Of a stretch of 64,000 bases of DNA, positions 36,531-45,533 are shown in pieces (within the stretch, counting starts at the first letter, position 1; the number at the start of each line of letters is the position of its first letter). Source of the DNA: Chlamydiota bacterium (GTDB taxonomy: Bacteria; Chlamydiota; Chlamydiia; Chlamydiales; Parachlamydiaceae). The stretch is from contig JABDCW010000006.1 of NCBI GenBank assembly GCA_013287905.1, positions 1 to 64,000 of the forward strand. The letters run 5' to 3'. The notes beneath the pieces were generated by a model. It searched no databases and was not told the DNA's origin. It saw only the letters and a program-made list of their open reading frames with translations. The position numbers and the translations under genes were made by a program.

Positions 36531-37385
36531 TTAATTCGCGCCTACGTTTTCTATAGATTTTTGATTGATTTCTTTTTCAAGTTTACCAGCTCCCTTTTCG
36601 GCAACGGGCAAATCTTCGGGCATAGTGCCACCTAACTCTTTGATGGTTTGGCGGACTTTTGCACCAACATCAAAGTGAGTTTGATTGGCGCTACTTTTGC
36701 CTTGGATATTATCTCTGCGAAGCTTTTCTTCAGCTTGTGTAGCTCTAAAGAGATTGGCGGCTAATTCCGTACTGCCCATATGATCTAGAATTTTTTGATT
36801 TTTTTTTAATCCTTTATGTTGATGGATGCCTTTTGCATCTAGACCTCCATAAAGCCCTTTATATCCATGATTTTGAAACACAGCAAAATCAAGAGGTGTC
36901 TCTACTCCTGCTTGTTGGGCAGTTTCAACGAGAAGTTTATTGTGCTCACAAAGTTCATTTCGGAGAAATAGACGTTTTTCCTCTTCCTTTAACTGTTGAA
37001 AAGCTTGATTATCAGCCAATTCCTGTCGTCGAGTTTGAATTGCAAAATAAGTTTGACCGTTGGCAATAACAGGCTTCGCTGAATCACCGTTTTGTACGAC
37101 CAGATAGCAGGCATAACGAGACAATCTTACGTCAGCAGCTTGTCGTTGCCCTCCCTTCCCAATGTCGATCATATCGGTGACATCAACGAAATGATCGACA
37201 ATATTGCGTCCACTATTTTTGCAAGCCTCTTTAGCTTTCTCTATGACGTTAAGAAAATTACGGTAGTCATTATATTCCAATACTTTTGCTAATTTGCGCG
37301 CACTCCAAAATTCACAACCTTCCTCTTCTTGTCGAAGGGATTCGAAAGTTTGATGATGAATGTTCTTAACCAAATCTTTATTCAT
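36531..37385 (-). CDS. dinD: DNA-damage-inducible protein D (DinD) homologue
   Basis: The 284-residue product matches DinD: HHQTFESLRQEEEGCEFWSARKL at the start, then EYNDYRNFLNVIEKAK, the Bro-N-like RLSRYACYLVVQNGD segment, FAIQTRRQEL, and a C-terminal NQTHFDVGAKVRQTIKELGGTMPEDLP motif. In E. coli dinD is SOS-induced and its product inhibits RecA filaments. GGAG precedes ATG. No LexA-type operator is visible. DinD genes are often carried on mobile DNA; a 3' half-tRNA lies about 210 bp beyond its start. Confidence 0.9.
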   Translation of the reverse strand: MNKDLVKNIHHQTFESLRQEEEGCEFWSARKLAKVLEYNDYRNFLNVIEKAKEACKNSGRNIVDHFVDVTDMIDIGKGGQRQAADVRLSRYACYLVVQNGDSAKPVIANGQTYFAIQTRRQELADNQAFQQLKEEEKRLFLRNELCEHNKLLVETAQQAGVETPLDFAVFQNHGYKGLYGGLDAKGIHQHKGLKKNQKILDHMGSTELAANLFRATQAEEKLRRDNIQGKSSANQTHFDVGAKVRQTIKELGGTMPEDLPVAEKGAGKLEKEINQKSIENVGAN

Positions 37386-37591
37386 TGTTTATTCTCCTGT
37401 AAAATTCAGGTCATTTTCTCATATTTAATGTGGCGCATATATGGCAGATGAGACCCACTTGATAAAGTGCCAATATTTAAAGTTATAAAATAAGACAGAA
37501 GGATGATATAAATCAATCTGAAATAACATCATGAATGCGATTCTGATAGCATTGAATGAGACAGAATGATATGATAAAAAACATGAAAAAA

Positions 37592-37638
37592 CTTGCATGG
37601 GGTGCAAGGGGTCGGAGGTTCGAATCCTCTCACCCAGA
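37592..37638 (+). pseudogene. 3' half of tRNA-Pro (GGG), possible attachment-site remnant
   Basis: CTTGC-ATGGGGT-GCAAG at 37592-37608 is an anticodon arm with anticodon GGG. It is followed by a five-base variable loop, T-arm GGAGGTTCGAATCCTCT, and acceptor 3' strand CACCCAGA. A T-run follows. The acceptor 5' strand and D-arm are missing: the bases before 37592 are unrelated A+T-rich DNA. A 3' half-tRNA in a spacer beside accessory genes is the usual scar of integration at a tRNA gene. No integrase is seen. The rest of spacer 37386-37739 holds only a hairpin at about 37648-37690 (AAGGACTTA...TAAGTCCTT). Confidence 0.75.
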
Positions 37639-37739
37639 TTTTTTTCCTCAAGGACTTACAGAGGCTTGACCGCTTTTCTTAAGTCCTTATTTTTATCTCT
37701 CATGCCAGGTATATGACAGGTAATGTACAAGGTTTTTAC

Positions 37740-38597
37740 ATGAAACTTCAGCTTGAAAAATTTACAGACTCAAATCAAGAAGAAGCTCTCTCTTTTCTTT
37801 CTAAACATGAGAATACTTCTGTATTTCTGCTCGGAAATTTCAATGAACATGGTCCTGATCTAGGTCCTCATGTGAATTCAGGTAATTTCAAACTATTACG
37901 CGATGAAAATAAAATTGTCTGTGTATTTTGTTTGACTCGAAGAGGGAACTTACTTGTCCAATCAGAGGTTATTCACCCCGCTTTTGAATTTATCGTTGCA
38001 AGTTGTAAAGAGGAGTCAAATAAGATACGAGGTATTATTGGAGATTGGACATTTGCTAAAGATTTTTGGCAATACCTTAAAGACTGTGGAATCATCAAAA
38101 AAGAAACATTTTATTCGAAAGAAATTAATTACACCCTTTCCCTAGATAGCTGGCGAAATTCTGCTACTAAAGAGGCCAGATATTTAGAAGCTAAAGATTT
38201 TCAACAATGGAAAGTTCTCCGATTAGATTATTTAATAGAACAAAAGCTTCCTAAAGATATTTCTGAAGATGAAATGCATGAGCAATTTCTTGGGAAATGC
38301 AATAAAGCGATGATTTGGGGTCTATTCATAGAATCTCGACTTATTTCAATAGCAGAGCTAAACGCCAAAACAAGCTCTATCGCTACAGTTGGGGGTGTTT
38401 ATACTGAGCAAAAATGGAGAATGAAGGGCCTTGCTAAAGCGTTGATGAGACAACTTATTTTCGATTGCAAAAATAAACATGCTCTTAGCAAACTCATTAT
38501 ATTTACAGGCGAAGATGAAAATAAACCAGCACAAAGGCTTTATGAATCACTGGGTTGTCAAAGAGCTGGCTTTATGGCTCTTTTCTTCGGCGAATAA
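37740..38597 (+). CDS. GNAT-family N-acetyltransferase
   Basis: The product (285 residues from ATG 37740) has an N-terminal GNAT-like half and a C-terminal GNAT domain with VGGVYTEQKWRMKGLAKALMRQ (acetyl-CoA loop, near residue 227) and an LYESLGCQRAGF end, as in two-domain acetyltransferases of the COG3393 type. The substrate is unknown. An ATG at 37713 would add nine residues but has no better ribosome-binding site. It stands at the left border of the accessory region, next to the half-tRNA. Confidence 0.75.
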   Translation: MKLQLEKFTDSNQEEALSFLSKHENTSVFLLGNFNEHGPDLGPHVNSGNFKLLRDENKIVCVFCLTRRGNLLVQSEVIHPAFEFIVASCKEESNKIRGIIGDWTFAKDFWQYLKDCGIIKKETFYSKEINYTLSLDSWRNSATKEARYLEAKDFQQWKVLRLDYLIEQKLPKDISEDEMHEQFLGKCNKAMIWGLFIESRLISIAELNAKTSSIATVGGVYTEQKWRMKGLAKALMRQLIFDCKNKHALSKLIIFTGEDENKPAQRLYESLGCQRAGFMALFFGE

Positions 38598-38797
38598 GTT
38601 AAAGACATCCAAAGGAAAAGCACCCAGTGGTTTTTAATACTTACTCAAAGCGTCAAAAACAACGACACAAAAAGACACTCAAGAAATCTATTCTTACGAT
38701 GTAACTCCAACTCTAAAATTTCCCATAGGGTTTGATTATTTGGGTTAAAACCTGTATAGTATTTGCATATATTCAAAAGAATTATTAGAGCTAATTT

Positions 38798-39835
38798 ATG
38801 ACTTCATCGTCTTCAGTTCTTCAGGATGAACGAATTTCCAGGGTCATGCAGTCCTTTGTAACAAGTGTTGATTCACCTTCCAATATTGATCCGGACAATC
38901 TAATTTATACCCCCTTGAGGGGAGGAGGCAGCAAAGCGGCACTTTACCGTTTTGATATGGGTCAAAATTCTTATGTACTCAGACTTTTACCTCAACTGGC
39001 AAGCAACCTTACGCGCATGCATCAAATCATTTTGGCAAAGCAAGCTGGTAAAATCGGTATCGGACCACAAATCTATTTTGTCGATTCTCAAATGGAAGGA
39101 ATGATCATGGACTTCATTCCAGGGAGAACTGTTCAGCAAAACGACTTTGAAAATGGCGATAACCTTACCCGATTTGCAAAATTCCTTCAAAAACTTCATC
39201 AATCCAAAGAGAAATTTCCAGTCGCCTGTTCTCCCTTTCAACGTTTTCAAAATTTTATGGTAAAAGGAAAAAAAGAAAAAATAACCTACCCTTTGCGATT
39301 TACTGAAGTAGAAATGTTAATGGAAGAAATGGAAGCTACGCTTCAATTAAGCCCTATCCCGCAAGTTCCTGCCCATCTCGATTTACACCCTCTCAATATC
39401 ATGCTGACAGATCAAAAATTTTTTCTTGTGGATTGGGTAAATGGGGGAATGTGCGATCCCTATTTTGATCTAGCCACTTTCACAACTTTTCAATGTTTAA
39501 ATGAATCACAAATATTGACCTTTCTCACACATTACTTTGAAAGATCTCCTACCGAATTTGAATGGAACCGATTTATTATTACACAACCAATTCGCTTGTT
39601 TGTTATCGCAGCAGCATTACTCAGTACATCTTTAGATGAAACACGGCCTATGTCCTATGAAGAAGCTTTACAGTCCTGGAAATTGCCTTCTATAACTGAT
39701 TTTGGAAAGAATGAGATGAATGGACCGCTTTGGCTCTTTGGCTTGACAATGCTGCAATCAGGGCTTCAATTAATTGATCAAAAAAATTTTAAAACAGCTC
39801 TCCAATATATACAAAGACATAAGTGGATCTCATGA
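38798..39835 (+). CDS. Aminoglycoside-phosphotransferase/choline-kinase-fold enzyme
   Basis: The 345-residue product has the APH fold: GGGSKAALYRF at about 42-52, the Brenner motif HLDLHPLNIML (H193, D195, N200), and VDW (D212) for Mg2+, followed by a helical C-terminus. The phosphate acceptor could be choline, a sugar, an amino compound or a drug. The stop codon overlaps the start of the next gene (ATGA at 39832-39835), so the two are translationally coupled and may share a pathway. Confidence 0.8.
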   Translation: MTSSSSVLQDERISRVMQSFVTSVDSPSNIDPDNLIYTPLRGGGSKAALYRFDMGQNSYVLRLLPQLASNLTRMHQIILAKQAGKIGIGPQIYFVDSQMEGMIMDFIPGRTVQQNDFENGDNLTRFAKFLQKLHQSKEKFPVACSPFQRFQNFMVKGKKEKITYPLRFTEVEMLMEEMEATLQLSPIPQVPAHLDLHPLNIMLTDQKFFLVDWVNGGMCDPYFDLATFTTFQCLNESQILTFLTHYFERSPTEFEWNRFIITQPIRLFVIAAALLSTSLDETRPMSYEEALQSWKLPSITDFGKNEMNGPLWLFGLTMLQSGLQLIDQKNFKTALQYIQRHKWIS

Positions 39836-40629
39836 ATAAAGAATCTGGTTCATACAAAGCTCTCTGCACCGAATTTTACGACCTGGACAAACCTCATGCG
39901 CCAGAGGATGCACTAAAGTGCTATTTAAAATTCGCTGAACAAACTAAAGGCCCGATACTCGAACCAATGTGTGGAACAGGAAGATTTCTTATTCCACTTC
40001 TTGAAAAGGGATATGCGGTTACAGGTTTCGATTCCTCACCTCACATGCTCAATGCTTGTCGAAAAAAATGCAACGAACGGGAATTGACTCCTAACCTATT
40101 TGAAGCTACCTTTGAAACCTTTCCTTTTCAAACAGTTTATGATTTGATTTTCATTCCAAGCGGTTCCTTTGGCCACCTGATTACTTCTAACCAAGTTTCT
40201 CAAGCACTAACTTCAATCGCTGGGGCCTTAAATCCCGGAGGAAAATTCATTTTTGAAATTGAGACTGTAAAAACAATCCGAGAACCACAAGGTGCTTGGA
40301 GAGGGCGATGGGTCGATAGACCAGATGGTTCAAAAATTGTCCTCAATGTTCTTTCTATCTTTGACGCCAACACTTGCGTTGAAACAGGACTTTTCCGTTA
40401 TGAATTATGGGAACAGAATGCGATTTCTCAAACAGAGGTAGAAGTTTATCATGTAAGGCACTTTGCACTCGCGGAAATTGAACAATTACTAAAGGAACAT
40501 GGCTTAACAGTGATTGACAAATGGCAGGCAGAACCCCACTCTGGAGTAAAAGCCGGTGATAATGATGCCGTTATTCTGTTAGAATGTACGAAGAATTATA
40601 CCGAACGTGATTCAAAAATTGGTTTTTGA
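39832..40629 (+). CDS. Class I SAM methyltransferase, 3' end altered by a MITE
   Basis: The product (265 residues from ATG 39832; a GTG at 39823 is an alternative start) has motif I ILEPMCGTGRFLIPLL (44-50 core), VTGFDSSPHML (D67) and a GALNPGGKFIFEIE segment, typical of small-molecule methyltransferases. The last 11 codons, from about 40597, and the stop are inside the MITE at 40597-40761, so the native C-terminus has been replaced. All catalytic motifs remain, so it may be active. It is coupled to the upstream kinase by an ATGA overlap. Confidence 0.8.
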   Translation: MNKESGSYKALCTEFYDLDKPHAPEDALKCYLKFAEQTKGPILEPMCGTGRFLIPLLEKGYAVTGFDSSPHMLNACRKKCNERELTPNLFEATFETFPFQTVYDLIFIPSGSFGHLITSNQVSQALTSIAGALNPGGKFIFEIETVKTIREPQGAWRGRWVDRPDGSKIVLNVLSIFDANTCVETGLFRYELWEQNAISQTEVEVYHVRHFALAEIEQLLKEHGLTVIDKWQAEPHSGVKAGDNDAVILLECTKNYTERDSKIGF

Positions 40630-40761
40630 CGGCGTCGGCTTTGCATCAAAATTTTTGTCTTCACTCGTGCCTTGCCATAAGCAATGGTCACTTAGCTCCA
40701 GACGAAAAATTTTGAGCAGCCTCCTTGTCAAAATCCCAACTTTTGAACCACCTTCGGTATA
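40597..40761. mobile_element. MITE-like element, copy 3 (165 bp), inverted, inside a gene end
   Basis: Termini are TATACCGAACGTGATTC and GAACCACCTTCGGTATA. Relative to copies 1 and 2 it is in the opposite orientation. It provides the final codons and stop of the methyltransferase and ends 71 bases before the start of the monooxygenase-deaminase gene. Confidence 0.85.
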
Positions 40762-40831
40762 AAAACCCCTATTTGCATTGAAAGCAGAAATTCATTTAAA
40801 TCAACATTCTGAAAAGGAATCATCTCAAAAA

Positions 40832-41656
40832 ATGTACGCAGTCATTTATCAAGGATATCTCAAATCAGGCCGAGAAAATGAATATCAGGAAGCATGGAAT
40901 AAAGTTGCTCAATATTTTATTGATCATCGTGGCGCTATCGGTTCTTGCTTACACAGAACATCAGATGGGCTATGGGTGGCTTATTCCCGTTGGCCCGATA
41001 AAAAAACTCGCGATAACTCTTGGCCTGGAGAAAACGCACCTTCAGAAGAACTGCCCCTTGAAATTCGCAATGCAGTTCTTACGATCAAGGATTGTTTAGA
41101 TCCTGATCGGAAAATTCCCGACCTTTGCATGGAAGTTGTCAATGATCTTTTTCTCTCATCCGATACAACTGAGTCAAGTTTCTCCTTATCCACAGAACAA
41201 GAAAACATCATGAACCTGGTTTATGAACAAGTGGAAATCGCCATTCAAGAAGGCAATCCTCCATTTGCTGCTATTATTACCAATTCCGAAAATAACATCT
41301 TAGCTGCCGCTCATAACCAGGCAAATACAAAACAGCTCGCAATTGCTCATGCGGAAATAGAAGCAATCCAATTAGCCTGTAAAATACTTGGAAAGAAAAA
41401 ACTTTGTGGTTGCATTCTCTACGCTAACGCTGAATCTTGTGCAATGTGCTCAACGGCAATTATTAAATCTGGAATTTCGCAAGTTTTTTATGGTGCTCCT
41501 CATGAAAACGGCAGTAATCCAGATGTGCATCTTATTGAAATAAACAAAAAAGCAGCCCCACAACTACAAATACAGGGCGGATTCATGAAGGAAAAATTTA
41601 TCGGGCAAATAAAGCGAGGGAGAAATCAAGTTCAGAAATTCAGATGCGTACAATAA
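40832..41656 (+). CDS. Antibiotic-biosynthesis-monooxygenase-like domain fused to a CDA-type deaminase
   Basis: The product from ATG 40832 has 274 residues (a TTG start at 40778 would begin only 17 bases past the MITE). Residues 1-90 look like an ABM ferredoxin-like domain (MYAVIYQGYLKSGRENEYQEAW, WVAYSRWPD). Residues about 125-240 form a cytidine/guanine-deaminase-like domain: H173-A-E175 and C203-AM-C206 bind zinc, with E175 the proton shuttle. Closest deaminase type by eye is guanine deaminase/tRNA-A34 type. The fusion is unusual. The ABM part could be a dimerisation module; the substrate is unknown. Confidence 0.75.
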   Translation: MYAVIYQGYLKSGRENEYQEAWNKVAQYFIDHRGAIGSCLHRTSDGLWVAYSRWPDKKTRDNSWPGENAPSEELPLEIRNAVLTIKDCLDPDRKIPDLCMEVVNDLFLSSDTTESSFSLSTEQENIMNLVYEQVEIAIQEGNPPFAAIITNSENNILAAAHNQANTKQLAIAHAEIEAIQLACKILGKKKLCGCILYANAESCAMCSTAIIKSGISQVFYGAPHENGSNPDVHLIEINKKAAPQLQIQGGFMKEKFIGQIKRGRNQVQKFRCVQ

Positions 41657-41822
41657 GACCTTCTTCTTAATGGCGTTGTGCTATACCGGAATACATCATA
41701 AAATAAAATATATTTACAAAAAATCCAATAAAAATGCAGGCTAAAGATATGATATTTTGATGATTTAGGAGAAATTTTCGTATTTTATTGAAAAATATCT
41801 GTTATTTAGGCAAGATTTAGTC

Positions 41823-43091
41823 ATGATTATTGAATTTTCTACAAAAAATTTTCGATCCTTCAAAGATCTGGCCACTCTTTCACTTGAAGCAGAATCCCTC
41901 AAAACGGGTAAAAAAGGTCTTATCTCAACTGAATTCAAGATAAACCTCCTCCCCGCAATTGGAATTTTTGGACATAATGCAAGTGGCAAAAGTAATCTTA
42001 TTAAGGCTCTCGCTTATATGCAATGGGCAATGCTTAATTCCGACTATCTTAATCAGCCCACAACCAAATTTCCTTTTCTTCAACCCTTTCTCTTAAATGT
42101 TGAAAGTTGTAATGAGCCTTCATTTTTTCAAATTGTTCTTGGGGATCCGGAAAATAGAGCTGAATATAGATATGGATTTGAAATCAACTCAGAAAAAGTT
42201 GTGAGCGAATGGTTGGAAGCAACTACAAAAGTTAAGAAAAATCGTCGACGCCGTATGATTTTTCTTAGAAAGGGTCAAGAATTTCCTGAAGTAGATGATA
42301 GCGTTAAGAATAGTGTTGGTCATTTGATTAACAATGTAAGGCCTACAGCATTAGCTTTAACAGTTTTTGCTCAATTTGCTGATCCCATTTCTTCACAAGT
42401 CATAAAACTCGTCGATCGTCCTAATTTTATGATATTTGATGGCGGCTCTGTAGACCCGATGGGATATGCTCTGCAACAATATCATGAAAATCCTGAACTG
42501 GCCTTTAAGGTTTTACAATTATTAAAGAAATTAGATTTAAGCATTCAAGATCTTAAAGTTATTCGGGAACCGTTCACTGATGCTCATTTAAAAGTGATTC
42601 CTCATGAGTTAAAGTCTTTTTTTAATCAGTCAAGCGATCTATTTCGAGCTATCACTCTTCATAAAATGTACGGGTCTTTAGAGAAAAATCGTCATGTCGA
42701 ATTTGATTTCAATAATCAAGAATCATTTGGAACGCGGCGCTTGTTTGTTCTTATGACATTAATGGTACAGATTTTTGATACAGGTGGAATTTTTGTTCTT
42801 GATGAACTTGGATCCAGCATTCATCCTTTCATGAGCAGAGAAATCATTGCTCTATTTCACAATCAGGAGATCAATCCCAAAGGGGCACAATTAATTTTCT
42901 GTAGTCACGAAACCTATTTGCTTTCAAATCAGGTGGGTTTAAGACAGGATCAGATTTGGTTCACAGATAAAAATGCGCAAGAAGAAACTGTTCTGCGTTC
43001 TCTTTTAGAATACAATATGAGAAGTGAATGCGAATTTGAAAAGAACTATCGTCAAGGGCGCTTCGGTGCAGTTCCTGTCATTTGGTCTTAA
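41823..43091 (+). CDS. AAA15-family ATPase (RloA/AbiLi-like)
   Basis: The 422-residue ATPase starts IIEFSTKNFRSFKD, as in AAA15/OLD-like proteins. It has Walker A GHNASGKS at 50-57, a long middle insertion, an LDE Walker B (D327, E328) and a switch histidine in FCSHE (H362), all of the ABC/SMC-like class. It is followed 15 bp later by an RloB-family gene. This pairing matches RloA-RloB and the AbiL (AbiLi/AbiLii) anti-phage systems, where the ATPase senses and the RloB partner executes. Function in defence is inferred from family and context. Confidence 0.83.
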   Translation: MIIEFSTKNFRSFKDLATLSLEAESLKTGKKGLISTEFKINLLPAIGIFGHNASGKSNLIKALAYMQWAMLNSDYLNQPTTKFPFLQPFLLNVESCNEPSFFQIVLGDPENRAEYRYGFEINSEKVVSEWLEATTKVKKNRRRRMIFLRKGQEFPEVDDSVKNSVGHLINNVRPTALALTVFAQFADPISSQVIKLVDRPNFMIFDGGSVDPMGYALQQYHENPELAFKVLQLLKKLDLSIQDLKVIREPFTDAHLKVIPHELKSFFNQSSDLFRAITLHKMYGSLEKNRHVEFDFNNQESFGTRRLFVLMTLMVQIFDTGGIFVLDELGSSIHPFMSREIIALFHNQEINPKGAQLIFCSHETYLLSNQVGLRQDQIWFTDKNAQEETVLRSLLEYNMRSECEFEKNYRQGRFGAVPVIWS

Positions 43092-43106
43092 TGGGATAAA
43101 TCTGAG

Positions 43107-43766
43107 ATGCCTAAACGAAAACAAAAAATTGAGCCTTGGCATCTTCGAGAGGAAAGAAAACGAAAAAAGCACGTTGTCCCCTTCCGGAAACGCTACTTGA
43201 TTTGCACAGAAGGCAATACCGAAGCAATTTATTTTGGACACTATAGAAGTTCTACCGGGCCTGTTGTTGTAGCATTAGACAAATCAGACCATAAAGTTAA
43301 TCTGGTCAAAAAAACGATTGAGGAAAGGCATACAAAAATACAAGCTAATGAATTTGATGAAGAAATAGATGAGACATGGGTTGTCCTGGATCGTGATGCC
43401 AACCCTCGCAACAAGTTAGATAAAGCCCATTTTATCAGGGCTTTAGAACTTGCAAAAATCAATAATATTCATGTTGCGTATTCCAATGATGCTTTTGAAT
43501 TGTGGTTTTTGTTGCATTACCAAGATTTATGGGCAGCTACGCATCGGGACCAGCTTTATAAAATACTGTCAAGACATAGAAATGAAAAATATGAAAAGCC
43601 CCTTGATCTATATAAGGAAATTAAAATTTTTCGGTCAGTTGCTCTAAAGCGCGCTGCAAAGCTATTGAAATCAGACCTATCCCCAGCAGATTGCAATCCG
43701 TCGACAACTATCCATCTTTTAGTTGAAAAGCTTATTGCCGAGCCTGGGTATCGTGAAGAAGATTAA
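43107..43766 (+). CDS. RloB-family protein with Toprim-like motifs (AbiLii-like)
   Basis: The 219-residue protein has the RloB features: basic N-terminus, CTEGNTEAIYF (E35, E39), then WVVLDRDANP (D95, D97; DxD) and YSNDAFELWFLLHY near residue 120. The E...DxD arrangement is Toprim-like and suggests a metal-dependent nuclease. With the upstream AAA15 ATPase it forms a two-gene module; 15 bp separate them. The target (phage or host RNA or DNA) is unknown. Confidence 0.83.
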   Translation: MPKRKQKIEPWHLREERKRKKHVVPFRKRYLICTEGNTEAIYFGHYRSSTGPVVVALDKSDHKVNLVKKTIEERHTKIQANEFDEEIDETWVVLDRDANPRNKLDKAHFIRALELAKINNIHVAYSNDAFELWFLLHYQDLWAATHRDQLYKILSRHRNEKYEKPLDLYKEIKIFRSVALKRAAKLLKSDLSPADCNPSTTIHLLVEKLIAEPGYREED

Positions 43767-43780
43767 TTGGACCCCAATAC

Positions 43781-44239
43781 TTACTTAAGAAACTGTGTTT
43801 GCAAATATTTCCAGAGCAAATTGGAACACTGGTCTTCCGAAATGCCCTTGGGATCAATCCATATAGGCTCAAACTCTTGCTTTACCTGGCTTTCAGTATA
43901 TTGGCAGCCATTTACCTGGTAAATCATTCCAACCTGAAAAAGTGTGTAAGCCTGAATGGACGCCAAAGAAGGGACATTGATTGTTGTAGTGAGGTTATCT
44001 ATCAATTGCATAGAATCAAATTCCATAGCGACTTCTTCGACAAATTCGCGACGCAATGCCAGCTCTGGAGATTCTCCAAATTCAATGCCTCCACCGGGAA
44101 AATCGAGCATGCCCTTGTAGGGACCTTTATTTTGACGGATCAGCAACATCTTTCCCTCTTCCATGACAACACCATAAACACCCACTCTTGTGATTTCGCG
44201 TGGTTTTTTATCTTCGGGATTCTTCAAATTTTTTTTCAT
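43781..44239 (-). CDS. Nudix hydrolase
   Basis: The 152-residue protein has a complete Nudix box starting GGGIEFGESPELALRREF and continuing VEEVAM (G5xEx7REVxEE pattern, near residues 49-72), which binds metal for diphosphate hydrolysis. The N-terminal 15 residues are basic. It is convergent with the RloB gene (14 bp apart). One of three Nudix genes between 43.7 and 53.2 kb; the substrate (nucleotide or nucleotide-sugar) cannot be named. Confidence 0.85.
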   Translation of the reverse strand: MKKNLKNPEDKKPREITRVGVYGVVMEEGKMLLIRQNKGPYKGMLDFPGGGIEFGESPELALRREFVEEVAMEFDSMQLIDNLTTTINVPSLASIQAYTLFQVGMIYQVNGCQYTESQVKQEFEPIWIDPKGISEDQCSNLLWKYLQTQFLK

Positions 44240-44448
44240 ATATCAGAGCCTTTTCCCGTCACAAAAAATGTTACCTGATGAAGATTACAGTTCAAAATTA
44301 TTTATCTCTTCTATAATATGCTTTAAGGAGCTGTTCAAAACCATCTAATTAAGAATAATTTGAACAGTTTCTACTTACGTATTGGAGCATACTCTATGCA
44401 GAATGCTTTTCATCGTAGATTCTAAACCTTTCAAATGAATTTTAAAAA

Positions 44449-45510
44449 ATGAAAATTACAAATCTAATTTTTTTCCTGGCTGTAATCACTTTGGCAAATT
44501 GTGCGTCTTTAAATGCTTCGGTCGAAGATTTTTACTTACCTAAGGAAACATTGTTATTGAAGCTTCCCGATAATGAATCTGAAAACTGGAAACCTATCGC
44601 GAGACATGCAGCAACTATGCAGGGTATTGTTGAATATATTCCCTCAAAGCAAGTTAAGGAAAATTGGGAAGACCTTATCGCTTTCCAGTACTTCGAAGTA
44701 TCAAAAAAGTTTTCTAGGAAAAATCCCATCGATGAAATCCTCAGTTTACTCAAAAAAACCACCATCGACAAATATCCGGGCAGCAAAGTAACATGGAATG
44801 TTATTGAAAAAAAACAAGGAGAAGCTATTTACGAATGGATATTACATTCTCAACATGGAAAGATCCCTCCACAACATGAAATTGTACGTATTTTTTACCG
44901 CAATAATTTTGTTCATCGCATTGGGTTTACCCATCTAAATGAAGTAATTAATTCAGACCTTAGGAGTAAATGGATTCAACTGCTATCTGAATCTGTTTCG
45001 TTTATTTCACCAAAGGACCTTACTGTTCAACCAAAAGATCTATCCTTGATCGTCAGGTTCAGTGATCTCATAGATTCTGGACCCGATTTTAGTGACTGGA
45101 AAGTTATTAATAATTTGGTGCTTGAAAATAATGTTACTTCTTTTACCCTTATTCCGCCGGACCACAACGAAGCATATATTACCGAATGTATAGATATCAT
45201 GACTATGCCATTAGGTCCGCACAATAAATTATCAACAACCGATAAGCTTTTTCAACTTGAGGAAAAACTAATTGCAACCAAGTTTAGTAAAAAACCTAAA
45301 ATTCAAATTCTGGAAAAATCTACCGGGGAAATTAACTTTACTTATCAATCAACCGTTAACAATATATTAGTCACCAATGTAGCCAGGGCTCTTATGACCC
45401 CATTTCATTATTTATCGATACATTATAAAAAGGGACTATTTCCCCTCACAGAAGAAGAGATATTAATGAAGAAAAAGCAATTAGAAGCCTTTAAAAATAA
45501 AAGCAATTAA
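44449..45510 (+). CDS. Secreted protein with an internally duplicated domain
   Basis: The 353-residue protein begins with a signal sequence ending LANC-AS, compatible with a lipoprotein lipobox (Cys near residue 18). Not recognised. Two halves show the same order of features: a NWKPI / DWKVI start, a strand with V.EYIP / V.SFTLIP, a helical stretch, and a C-terminal strand pair with E.IYEW / EINFTYQ, so a domain of about 130 residues appears to be duplicated (about 45-175 and 215-335). Location is probably the periplasm or outer-membrane inner face. Confidence 0.6.
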   Translation: MKITNLIFFLAVITLANCASLNASVEDFYLPKETLLLKLPDNESENWKPIARHAATMQGIVEYIPSKQVKENWEDLIAFQYFEVSKKFSRKNPIDEILSLLKKTTIDKYPGSKVTWNVIEKKQGEAIYEWILHSQHGKIPPQHEIVRIFYRNNFVHRIGFTHLNEVINSDLRSKWIQLLSESVSFISPKDLTVQPKDLSLIVRFSDLIDSGPDFSDWKVINNLVLENNVTSFTLIPPDHNEAYITECIDIMTMPLGPHNKLSTTDKLFQLEEKLIATKFSKKPKIQILEKSTGEINFTYQSTVNNILVTNVARALMTPFHYLSIHYKKGLFPLTEEEILMKKKQLEAFKNKSN

Positions 45511-45533
45511 GCTGCGGGGAATGTGTTAGCCGG

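Noticed and set aside
37592-37638. Complete tRNA gene
   Set aside because: No acceptor 5' strand or D-arm upstream; only the 3' half is present.
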